Assembly (NCBI GenBank): GCA_035575035.1
Contig: DATLYH010000305.1
Span: 1-10,560, forward strand
Source: DATLYH01 sp035575035
GTDB lineage: Bacteria; Planctomycetota; Planctomycetia; Gemmatales; Gemmataceae
DNA: 10,560 nt
Direction: 5' to 3'
Shown here in pieces: positions 1 to 6,055 of this stretch (the stretch's first letter is position 1; every line of letters starts with the position of its first letter). The translations under genes and the position numbers were made by a program. Below the pieces are notes generated by a model. It was given only the letters and a program-made list of their open reading frames with translations. It had not been told where the DNA came from and did no database searches.

Positions 1-70
1 CCGCCACGATGGCCACGATAATGAGGACGGTCCGGTTGCTCGAGCTGGTGCCTTCCGTCTCGTAACTCAT
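1..70 (-). CDS. N-terminus of small membrane-anchored protein (partial)
   Basis: Only the first 23 codons are in the window; the gene continues past the left edge. The start reads MSYETEG, then a Ser/Asn linker and a hydrophobic run (VLIIVAIVA) that looks like the beginning of a transmembrane anchor close to the N-terminus. A purine-rich AGGGGGTGG lies a few bases before the ATG and could serve as ribosome binding site. It lies downstream of the Flp pilin gene on the same strand but beyond that gene's terminator, so it is probably a separate transcription unit. The visible part does not resemble a CpaB or prepilin-peptidase N-terminus. Function not recognised. Confidence 0.55.
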   Translation of the reverse strand, partial: MSYETEGTSSSNRTVLIIVAIVA

Positions 71-194
71 CGTCCACCCCCTGGAGGTGGCGATCCTCCG
101 GTCGGCGACCCCCCGCGTGGGCCCCGGGATAAGGCGCGGGCATGATACCGCAGCGGCGTTGCCGCGGCAAGCGAGCGCGCCGCCGGGCGCAAGG

Positions 195-229
195 AAAACC
201 CCTGGCACCGTCGGAAACGGCGCCAGGGG
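195..229 (-). terminator. Intrinsic terminator after the Flp pilin gene
   Basis: A perfect 8-bp outer stem (CCCCTGGC at 199-206 with GCCAGGGG at 222-229) encloses an inner CCGT/ACGG stem and a 5-base loop. On the minus strand the hairpin is followed directly by TTTT (195-198). It lies 26 bases past the stop of the Flp pilin gene, which is the expected place and orientation for a Rho-independent terminator. Confidence 0.8.
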
Positions 230-254
230 GGATAAAACTGCGCAGTCTGCCGTC

Positions 255-443
255 TTACGAGCCGGTGGTGCTGCCGATAGCCGTGCCGACGGTGGTGAAG
301 GTGGCGTTGGCGTTGTTGCCGAGCGTGCCGATGGCCGCCAGGCAGACGACGATGATCAACGCCAGCATGACGGCGTACTCGACCGCGGTCGGGCCGTCTT
401 CCTGCTTCAGGAACTCAACGACGTGCTGTGCGAACTTACGCAT
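255..443 (-). CDS. flp: Flp family type IVb pilin
   Basis: This 62-residue protein is the likely major subunit of a Tad/Flp pilus, used for surface attachment and biofilm formation. A short basic leader (MRKFAQHVVEFLKQEDG) precedes the class IVb prepilin site: cleavage after Gly17 leaves Glu22 and Tyr23 at +5 and +6, the EY pair typical of Flp. The hydrophobic helix runs from about residue 20 to 45, and a short Gly/Thr/Ser-rich tail ends the protein, as usual for Flp pilins of 50-70 residues. The start is well supported: AAAGGAG lies 7 bases before the ATG. The gene sits downstream of two TadE-like genes and a TadG-like gene and is closed by an intrinsic terminator. The prepilin peptidase, ATPase and secretin are not in this window. 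Confidence 0.93.
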   Translation of the reverse strand: MRKFAQHVVEFLKQEDGPTAVEYAVMLALIIVVCLAAIGTLGNNANATFTTVGTAIGSTTGS

Positions 444-551
444 CTTTTTTCTCCTTTCAGGAGTCTTTATGGATAATCTATCCGCAGAGCCCCCGCGGAC
501 AGGAACAACGCAATGGGGGAGATCGGAACGCCGCTGCTGCGGGCCCGGTGA

Positions 552-586
552 CCTCCCCGTCCGCCGGGCGCCGCGGAGCGGGGAGG
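552..586. repeat. GC-rich inverted repeat between the TadG-like gene and flp
   Basis: CCTCCCCG at 552-559 pairs with CGGGGAGG at 579-586. The stem continues with TCCGC/GCGGA across a single bulged G, giving about 13 pairs around an 8-base GC loop. No T-run follows on the minus strand, so it is not a classical intrinsic terminator. It lies about 48 bases after the TadG-like stop and about 110 bases before the flp start. It could attenuate read-through, stabilise the separate flp mRNA, or be a repeated element. Confidence 0.5.
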
Positions 587-633
587 CATGATTTTCGTCG
601 GGCAGGACAGCCCATCCACCCTACGATGAATCC

Positions 634-1908
634 CTACTCCACCAGGAAGATGCTGCGCTTGCGGGCCACGGAGTCGGGCTTCCACTGGATGTTGATGCCG
701 CCGTTGCCGCCGAGGGTCAGCAGCCGACTGATGTACTGCGAGCCGAGATTGGAGACGCCGCCGTTGCCGCTGACCTTCAGATGGGCGCCGGCGAAGTAGA
801 ACGTCCCGGTGATATCGGTCTGCCCGCCGGTCCCTTCCACCGTGCCGCTCACACCGGACTTGCGGTCCTGGAAGAAGGTTATGCCCTGATAAATACCGCT
901 GGTCGGCCCGCTCAGGATCATGCTCCCCTGGCCGGTGACGCTGATGCCATCGGCGTTGCCGTTGCCCGGGGCGTTGTAGATCATCACCCCCCGGCCTACC
1001 AGGCTCCCCTGGCCGCTGAATGAGAAGCCGCCGCCGTCCATGTAATAGATCCCGGGCTCCAGGGTGAGCGAGCCCGTGCCGCTGACCGAGATGCCCCCCT
1101 TGTAGACGCCCGGCTTGAGGGTTACCGAGCCCGAGGTGTATTGGATCTTCTTGCGGCTCTCAATGCTCATCCGGGACGGGTCGGGAGGCGGCAAGTCTTC
1201 CAGCGGATCGGTCAAACCGCGCCGGCCGAGCTTCATCGTCCCGATGAATTGGCCGCCGCCGGTGGTGGTGTAGCCCCCGGTGATGTCGAATTCCGGGGCG
1301 ACCACGTAGCCGCCGCCGCCGGCAATGGCCGCCTCCGGGTGGTTCGAGTTGACCACCACCGGCGTGTCGTTGACAGTAGTGGTCCCGCTGCCGTTGGCGT
1401 TGAAGGCGCCCTTGGCTGACGGATCAAGCACCAGGATGCCGACATCGGCAGCGATCGGTGCCCCGAGGGCGACGGCCCGAGCCCGGACCGGGATCGGCCC
1501 GGAACGGAAGATGTTGCTGAAGGTACGGCCCTCGTTGTACTGGACATTCACTTCGACGTAGCCGCGCCGCCCGACGTAGTCGCCCGATTGGGGCGGGATG
1601 TGCACCGTCACGGTGGATTTGATCCCGTCGTTGGTGTAGCCGTTGGATGCCGCCGTCGTCAGGGCGCTGGCCTTGGCAGTGCCCGACGGGTCATCACCGC
1701 TGTTGAGCCAGTAGTTGTCGTACAGGTCGCAGGCGGCCGCCAGGGCAGCGGCGTCGGCCACGGCCTGGGCATGCCGCCGCTCCGACAGCAGGCTACCGCC
1801 GTCCAGCGCGATGGCCACGATGCCGAGCAGGACGGTCAGGCACACGGCCACCCAGATCGCCACCGCCCCGCGCCGCGAGGCCCGCTGCTTGGATCGAACA
1901 AGGAACAT
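634..1908 (-). CDS. TadG-like pilus-assembly protein with glycine-rich repetitive C-terminal region
   Basis: This 424-residue protein is probably cell-envelope anchored and works with the Tad/Flp pilus. Residues 12-60 match the TadG-like N-terminal region: a basic RRGAVAIW start, a hydrophobic helix (about 17-36), then LDGGSLLSERRHAQAVADAAALAAA, written here as residues 35-59. Residues 100-150 are beta-rich. From about 170 on the protein is rich in Gly, Ser and Thr with recurring strand-like units such as VTLKPGVYKGGISVSGTGS, LTLEPGIYYMDGG and ISVTGQGSMILSG, suggesting a right-handed beta-helix or adhesin-like fold. I see no von Willebrand MIDAS motif (DxSxS), which many TadG proteins carry. 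A GGGAG lies 10 bases before the ATG. It follows the TadE-like gene by about 70 bases on the same strand. Confidence 0.82.
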   Translation of the reverse strand: MFLVRSKQRASRRGAVAIWVAVCLTVLLGIVAIALDGGSLLSERRHAQAVADAAALAAACDLYDNYWLNSGDDPSGTAKASALTTAASNGYTNDGIKSTVTVHIPPQSGDYVGRRGYVEVNVQYNEGRTFSNIFRSGPIPVRARAVALGAPIAADVGILVLDPSAKGAFNANGSGTTTVNDTPVVVNSNHPEAAIAGGGGYVVAPEFDITGGYTTTGGGQFIGTMKLGRRGLTDPLEDLPPPDPSRMSIESRKKIQYTSGSVTLKPGVYKGGISVSGTGSLTLEPGIYYMDGGGFSFSGQGSLVGRGVMIYNAPGNGNADGISVTGQGSMILSGPTSGIYQGITFFQDRKSGVSGTVEGTGGQTDITGTFYFAGAHLKVSGNGGVSNLGSQYISRLLTLGGNGGINIQWKPDSVARKRSIFLVE

Positions 1909-1978
1909 GGCGTCGATTCTCCCAGGTAACCCCCGGCGGCCGCGCCTCCATGCCCTGTCCCGGGGGCGAGCTTGCCTT

Positions 1979-2392
1979 TTAGTACGAAACCGCCATCGTT
2001 GAGGTACTGGTCAGGTCGATGCCGCCGAAGATCGCCTCCGGGATCCAGCGGTAGGTGACCTGCACCGTCACCAGGCTGTTCTGGCGATTGTCCGGGTCCC
2101 AGGTGACGCGGTAGGTCAGCCGGGCCGGGTCGAGGGCGACCATGTTGGGGAGGATGGCATTGTTGTAAACGTCCTCGGGCGTCGCTGCCGGTCGGCGGGT
2201 GGTCTGCTCGTACTGGGCCCCGCGCACCGAGGCGTAACGCGCTCCCTCACGGGCCAGCGAGGCCACCTGCTGGTAGCGGAAGACGCCCAGCCCGCCGACG
2301 ATCAGACCGAACAGGAACAGGACGATGACCGGCGCCACCACCGCCCACTCCACTGTGGTTGCGCCGCCGCGGGACCGGGATATGCTCGTCAT
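1979..2392 (-). CDS. TadE-like pseudopilin
   Basis: This 137-residue protein is a predicted minor pseudopilin of the Tad pilus. The N-terminus RSRGGATTVEWAVVAP has the prepilin-like signature, with a Gly10/Ala11 cleavage site and Glu15 at +5. A hydrophobic helix follows (about 13-36) and then the conserved TadE-type segment VASLAREGARYASVRGA (about 43-59). The C-terminal part forms alternating strands (LTYRVTWDP, VTVQVTYRW), as in the family. The start is firm: GAGGAGG lies 5 bases upstream of the ATG. It is the second of two TadE-like genes in a minus-strand run and lies between the other one and the TadG-like gene with about 70-base gaps. Confidence 0.88.
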   Translation of the reverse strand: MTSISRSRGGATTVEWAVVAPVIVLFLFGLIVGGLGVFRYQQVASLAREGARYASVRGAQYEQTTRRPAATPEDVYNNAILPNMVALDPARLTYRVTWDPDNRQNSLVTVQVTYRWIPEAIFGGIDLTSTSTMAVSY

Positions 2393-2462
2393 ACCAACCT
2401 CCTCGTCGAAGACCGGCGCTGGGCAGACAGATTGCCCCTCGGTCCTCCACCTGCCCGGGGGA

Positions 2463-2891
2463 TTAGCTGTTCTTGGGAAGTTCAGGAGCGATACGCATCT
2501 GCACCGTGCTTTTAAGCGTGATCGAGCTGGGGATGCCGGGATACTTGGTGACCGTCTGGAACGGATAGGTGACCGTTACCTCAATGCAAGGGTGGCCCGC
2601 TGGGTCGGTGCCGGTGCGGGATGCCACCTCGGGGATCGGACTCAGGTTGGCCGCATCCGCCAGGGCCGCGGCTTTGATGCCCGCCTCGTCCGCCGCGTGT
2701 TTCGGGTCCCGGCTGCCATACAGCGCCCCGCAGCGGGCGCAGTTGGTGATGGTCAGGTAGTGATAATAGACCCGGGCGAAATCGACGGCGGCGACCAGGA
2801 TGAAGGCCAAAAATGGGAGCAGGATGGCCAGTTCCACCGCGGTGGCACCGCGCCGGCGGCCGCCGGGACAGCTGTCGGGACAGAATCGCAT
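2463..2891 (-). CDS. TadE-like pseudopilin with CxxC after the helix
   Basis: This 142-residue protein is a predicted Tad pseudopilin. GRRRGATAVELAILLPF gives a Gly15/Ala16 site with Glu20 at +5, followed by a hydrophobic helix (about 19-37) and a beta-strand-rich C-terminal domain (IEVTVTYPF, ITLKSTVQMRI). The frame is open further upstream to an ATG at 2984, but the start at 2891 is preferred. GAGGAGG stands 7 bases before it, and the 31 extra residues do not look like a prepilin leader. Where TadE proteins usually read AREGARY, this one reads TNCARCGALYGS, with two cysteines three positions apart just outside the membrane. It is the first gene of the minus-strand pilus block. Confidence 0.85.
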   Translation of the reverse strand: MRFCPDSCPGGRRRGATAVELAILLPFLAFILVAAVDFARVYYHYLTITNCARCGALYGSRDPKHAADEAGIKAAALADAANLSPIPEVASRTGTDPAGHPCIEVTVTYPFQTVTKYPGIPSSITLKSTVQMRIAPELPKNS

Positions 2892-3054
2892 GATGGCCCC
2901 TCCTCGCGCAACGGTTGCTGGATGAGCGCGCTGGCGTCGGGTGACGGGAACCAGGTACCACCGGAAGGGTGATCCAGGAGGCATCCCAGCCTCACGGGAT
3001 TAACCGCCCTCCGGGGCAGGACGGGAAAGCGGCGACGACCCCACCGAGAAATGA

Positions 3055-3072
3055 AACTCGCCTGAGCGAGTT
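3055..3072. promoter_or_regulatory. Perfect 7-bp inverted repeat, possible operator
   Basis: AACTCGC and GCGAGTT flank a CTGA spacer, giving an 18-base palindromic site in the divergent intergenic region. No T-run follows on either strand, which argues against a terminator. It lies just downstream of the candidate minus-strand promoter, where a repressor could block transcription of the pilus genes. Its role is inferred from position only. Confidence 0.4.
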
Positions 3073-3096
3073 GCTGTGTCAGGGTTCGTCAATAAA

Positions 3097-3125
3097 AAAT
3101 TAGGCTACAGCCGAGTCGCTGTCAA
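3097..3125 (-). promoter_or_regulatory. Candidate sigma-70-type promoter for the pilus block
   Basis: On the minus strand a perfect TTGACA (3120-3125) is followed after 17 bases by TAATTT (3097-3102), in the AT-rich part of the intergenic region. The -35 match and spacing are good; the -10 is weak (three of six). It points toward the first TadE-like gene and would give a leader of about 200 bases. Confidence 0.33.
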
Positions 3126-3245
3126 ACCGCCCGGCCATTTTTTCGTTTCCTGCGGTTGCTCCCTTGCTGCTCCCCTCGCCATTGGCATGGCGCAGCGGTA
3201 CGATGGTTGACGGACAGGATCGCTTCTTACCTCCAGGCACCAACC

Positions 3246-4169
3246 ATGCAGCTACCTCCCCAAGCTGTGGAAGACGTTGTTTCTCTGCCGGTGCTGCCGC
3301 CGCGGCCAGCCGACAGCAATAAGGGGGACTTCGGCCGTGTGCTCGTGGTCGCCGGCAGCCGGGGCATGTCCGGTGCAGCCATTCTCTGTGCCAGCGCAGC
3401 CTTGCGCGGCGGGGCGGGCCTGGTCCGTCTGGCGGTGCCGCAGGAGATTGTTCCTATCGTTGCCTCCGCCAACCCCTGTTACATGACCGCCCCCCTGCCG
3501 CAAGATGAACAGGGCCGGATCGCTGCTCGGGCCGAGGCCGAGTTGCTCGCCCTGGCCCGGGTCAACGACGTGGTGGCGCTGGGTCCCGGCCTGGGACAGT
3601 CGCCCCATCTGGCCGGGTTGGCGGCCGCCCTGATCACACAAACGCGGGTGCCACTGGTGATCGATGCCGACGGGTTGAACAACCTCCGGGACCGAACCAA
3701 CTTGCTCCGCGGCCGCCCGGCACCGCTGGTGCTGACACCCCACCCCGGCGAGTTCGCCCGGTTGCTGCAAAGTGATGTTGCAACCGTGCAAGCGGCACGG
3801 CGGGACCTGGCTGTGCGCTTCGCGGCCGAGCACGGCGTGGTGTTGTTGCTCAAGGGGCATGGCACGCTCGTGACCGATGGCCGGCGCGTCTACACCAACC
3901 GGACCGGTAACCCCGGCCTGGCGACGGGGGGCACCGGCGACGTGCTCACCGGCCTAGTCGCCGCCCTGCTCGGGCAAGGGCTGGAACCATTCGCGGCAGC
4001 CCAACTCGGGGCATACCTGCATGGCCTGGCCGGCGATCTGGCCCGCGACCAACTCGGCGAGGTCTCATTAATCGCCATTGACCTGCTTGACTACCTGCCG
4101 CAGGCGTTTCGTCAGTTGTCCGTTGTTAATCATCCGTCATCCGCCGTCGAGCGCAAGGAGTCCGGATGA
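3246..4169 (+). CDS. nnrD: ADP/ATP-dependent NAD(P)H-hydrate dehydratase (NnrD, YjeF C-terminal domain)
   Basis: This 307-residue cytosolic enzyme repairs damaged nicotinamide cofactors by dehydrating S-NAD(P)HX back to NAD(P)H with ADP or ATP. It has the ribokinase-like family motifs in order: NKGDFGRVLVVAGS (25-38), GPGLG (113-117), DADGLN (140-145), TPHPGE (164-169), KGHGT (203-207) and NPGLATGGTGDVLTG (222-236) with catalytic Asp232. The N-terminal epimerase (NnrE) domain found in fused YjeF proteins is absent. I place the start at 3246 because the first family-like residues follow soon after; an in-frame ATG at 3156 would add 30 unrelated residues, and neither has a strong ribosome binding site. 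The last 17 residues (from LSVVNHPSSAV) look like a non-conserved tail made from TCCGTCATCCG-like DNA. The stop overlaps the next gene by ATGA. Confidence 0.92.
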   Translation: MQLPPQAVEDVVSLPVLPPRPADSNKGDFGRVLVVAGSRGMSGAAILCASAALRGGAGLVRLAVPQEIVPIVASANPCYMTAPLPQDEQGRIAARAEAELLALARVNDVVALGPGLGQSPHLAGLAAALITQTRVPLVIDADGLNNLRDRTNLLRGRPAPLVLTPHPGEFARLLQSDVATVQAARRDLAVRFAAEHGVVLLLKGHGTLVTDGRRVYTNRTGNPGLATGGTGDVLTGLVAALLGQGLEPFAAAQLGAYLHGLAGDLARDQLGEVSLIAIDLLDYLPQAFRQLSVVNHPSSAVERKESG

Positions 4170-5047
4170 ACCTTCTGTGTCCCAACTGCCAGAAGCCGCT
4201 CCAGGTCCCCGAGCAGTATGCGGGCCAGCTGATGAAGTGCCCGCTTTGCAACGGCACCTTCAGCGTGCCGGTGATGCCGCCGCCCGTCCCGCCGGCCCCT
4301 TCTCCTGTACCCGACATTTATCGCGTGGCCCCGGAGCCGCCGCCTCCGCCGCCCTTGCCGGAGCAGACCGCCCTGGCCCCGGAAAGGGCAGGTCTCGAAA
4401 CCGCCAAGGCCCCCGCCCCGCCGACCGGCTACGAGCGTACCTTCAGCCTGGTCCTCCGGCCGCACGTGCTGCCCTGGGTCGCGCCGGTTGCCCTGGGTCT
4501 GGTGTTTGTGCTGCTGTTCTTCCCCTGGGTGGCCACTTACGACCTGACCGAAAAGATGTGGTATGACCAGGTCGGCTGGGGCACGGGTTTCGGCCACGAG
4601 GGAAGTGGCTGGGGCATCGGCTACGTCTTGCTCGTGGTCCCGGCGCTGCTCGTCGCCGGGGCGGCGGCGGTGCTTCCGCTGCTGCCGGTCAAGCTGCCGC
4701 CGCCGGTTGATGTTGTCTTGCAGTGGCGCACGGCCATCGTCGCGGCCGTGGTCTTGTTGCTCACATTGTTGTTGCTGGTGCAGTTAGCCTTCGGCTTCGG
4801 CCTGGAGCGGATGGTCCAGACCGTGGGGGCAGGGCCCAAGGATAGGGAGCCACCCGCGGACTTCGAAGGGCGGCTCAAGCAGAGCGAAGACGCCCGACTG
4901 GTGGCCCGGGCGACGCTGCGGCGCACGTTCTGGCTTGACCTGGTCGTGCTGCTCCACCTGGCGGCCCTGGCCGGCATCGGTCTGGACGCCTGGCTCCAGC
5001 GCCGCGGCCCCGACCGGCCGCCACCCCGCTTGGAGGTGATGTGGTGA
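4166..5047 (+). CDS. Zinc-ribbon, proline-rich membrane protein with four TM helices
   Basis: This 293-residue protein has an N-terminal zinc ribbon with CPNC (5-8) and CPLC (25-28), a 20-residue loop typical of MJ0042-like ribbons. A long proline-rich linker follows (about 35-87), then four hydrophobic segments at about 101-123, 150-174, 188-212 and 255-275. Between the third and fourth lies a charged stretch (about 221-253) outside the membrane. Proteins of this build (ribbon, Pro linker, membrane domain) are frequent in planctomycetes, but I know of no function for this one. The start codon overlaps the stop of nnrD (ATGA), so the two are probably translationally coupled. This shared expression does not show a shared function. 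It ends 15 bases before the stop of the convergent ArgZ-like gene. Confidence 0.82.
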   Translation: MNLLCPNCQKPLQVPEQYAGQLMKCPLCNGTFSVPVMPPPVPPAPSPVPDIYRVAPEPPPPPPLPEQTALAPERAGLETAKAPAPPTGYERTFSLVLRPHVLPWVAPVALGLVFVLLFFPWVATYDLTEKMWYDQVGWGTGFGHEGSGWGIGYVLLVVPALLVAGAAAVLPLLPVKLPPPVDVVLQWRTAIVAAVVLLLTLLLLVQLAFGFGLERMVQTVGAGPKDREPPADFEGRLKQSEDARLVARATLRRTFWLDLVVLLHLAALAGIGLDAWLQRRGPDRPPPRLEVMW

Positions 5048-5062
5048 AACCGCATCTCGCCG

Positions 5063-5884
5063 TCAGTCCCACACTGCCGCTTCCTCACCGTCCAGGCGGA
5101 GCGTTAGGCACTTGGCGCTGCCCCCCGCCTTGAGGAACTCGTCCAGCTCCACCGCCACCGGCTCGTAGCCCCAGGCCCGCAGGTCCGCCGCCAGGCGCTC
5201 GCAGCCGCTGTTGGTCACCACCGTCTTGCCGACCACGACGGCGTTGCAGCCGAAGCGGTGGGCCTCGGCCTCGTTGACCGCCAGCAGCTTGGGAATATGG
5301 GTCCGCAGCACCCGCCGGCCGTAGGCATCGAAGGCGGCCGGGTAGTAGATTGCCTCACCTGGCGCCAGCGGACAGAAACAGGTGTCGAGATGGTAGAAGC
5401 GCGGGTTGATCAATTCCAGCGGTAGGACCTGTCGGCCGATCACCCCGGCCAGGTACTGATGGGCCCGCACGTCACTGCGGATGCGGTAGCCGGCGAACAG
5501 AACCGGCCCGCAAAACAGGGCATCGCCAGCCCCCTCAAAGTACATTCCTTCCGGGAGGTGCTCGACCGTGAAGCCGTGCGCGGCGAACCAGGCATCGAAG
5601 TAGGGCGTCTCCCGGGCCCGCACCTCATGGCGGAAGCGGGAGCTAAAGAAGCGGTCGCGGAAGACCAGGCCGGCGTTGGCAGTGAACACCAGGTCGGGCA
5701 GTCCCGGCTGCGGCGTGAGCAGCTCGACCTGCACGCCCAGGCCAAGCAGGGTCTGGTATAGGGCGTCCCATTGGCGCCGGGCCCGCTCGCGCACACTGCC
5801 GCGCGACCGGCTCATCCAGGGGTTGATCTCGTACTCGATGCCGTAATAATCGGGCGGACACATCAGGATGCGCCGCTGCTTCAT
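5063..5884 (-). CDS. Arginine dihydrolase (ArgZ/AgrE N-domain)-like guanidine-group hydrolase
   Basis: This 273-residue cytosolic enzyme belongs to the guanidine-modifying (amidinotransferase/DDAH/arginine deiminase) superfamily. Its motifs resemble cyanobacterial ArgZ, which converts arginine to ornithine, CO2 and two ammonia: MCPPDYYGIEYEINPWM (8-24), PDLVFTANAGLV (63-74) with Asn70, FEGAGDAL (116-123), FYHLDTCFCPL (163-173) with His165, and FLKAGGSAKCLTLRL (250-264) with nucleophile Cys259. Asn70 matches by position the Asn reported to separate dihydrolase from simple deiminase in ArgZ. I chose the ATG at 5884: GAGG lies 7 bases upstream, and the 25 extra residues of the longer frame (to 5959) are translated TTCGTC repeats. 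The upstream neighbour encodes a TIGR00300-type protein, the usual C-terminal partner of this domain in AgrE. A plain dimethylarginine hydrolase is the alternative. Confidence 0.87.
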   Translation of the reverse strand: MKQRRILMCPPDYYGIEYEINPWMSRSRGSVRERARRQWDALYQTLLGLGVQVELLTPQPGLPDLVFTANAGLVFRDRFFSSRFRHEVRARETPYFDAWFAAHGFTVEHLPEGMYFEGAGDALFCGPVLFAGYRIRSDVRAHQYLAGVIGRQVLPLELINPRFYHLDTCFCPLAPGEAIYYPAAFDAYGRRVLRTHIPKLLAVNEAEAHRFGCNAVVVGKTVVTNSGCERLAADLRAWGYEPVAVELDEFLKAGGSAKCLTLRLDGEEAAVWD

Positions 5885-5902
5885 GACCGCGCCTCTGTTA
5901 AC

Positions 5903-6055
5903 AATGACGAAGGACGAAGTCCGAAGGACGAAAGAAGCCCGAAGGACGAATGACCACATGACAAAGCCCCGAGGACGACCGGCCTTGGTGTTTCGTCATT
6001 CGTCATGGGAGGTATTCGTCATTCTTTCGTCCTGCGAGCTTCGTCATTCGTCATT
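5903..6055. repeat. Island of short TTCGTC/GACGAA repeats in inverted arrangement
   Basis: The left arm (5903-5966) is built of GACGAA, GAAGGACGAA and CGAATGAC units; the right arm (5991-6055) of the complementary TTCGTC and ATTCGTCATTCG units. A unique GC-rich centre of about 24 bases separates them, so the arms could pair as a long imperfect hairpin. It fills most of the gap between the TIGR00300-type gene and the ArgZ-like gene. Units vary in sequence and spacing and there are no spacers of constant length, so it is not a CRISPR array. Similar low-complexity DNA, translated as SFVIRHSSFVI-type peptides, is common in Gemmata-like genomes. Confidence 0.75.

Larger units (their letters stand above)
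2892..3245. other. Intergenic region between the divergent pilus block and nnrD
   Basis: This 354-base region separates divergently transcribed units. The part nearest the pilus genes is GC-rich and holds only the ribosome binding site of the TadE-like gene. The middle (3050-3150) is clearly more AT-rich (AATAAAAAATTA, CCATTTTTTCG) and contains a perfect inverted repeat and a candidate minus-strand promoter, listed separately. A plus-strand frame is open from an ATG at 3156 into nnrD, but its residues do not resemble the NnrD family. Confidence 0.6.

Noticed and set aside
2325..2972. 215-codon plus-strand frame
   Set aside because: It overlaps the TadE-like genes antisense and shows no family features; those genes have strong ribosome binding sites and prepilin signatures.
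3076..3100. Plus-strand promoter for nnrD (TTGCTG with TAAAAA)
   Set aside because: The -35 matches only half the consensus, the spacing is 16, and the -10 is part of an A-run; too weak to list.
3156..3245. Upstream start for nnrD at 3156
   Set aside because: The added 30 residues are rich in Cys, Trp and His and unlike any NnrD N-terminus; the family core begins soon after 3246.
5903..6055. Possible CRISPR array
   Set aside because: Repeat units are 6-15 bases, irregularly spaced and inverted between arms, with no unique spacers of constant length and no cas genes nearby.
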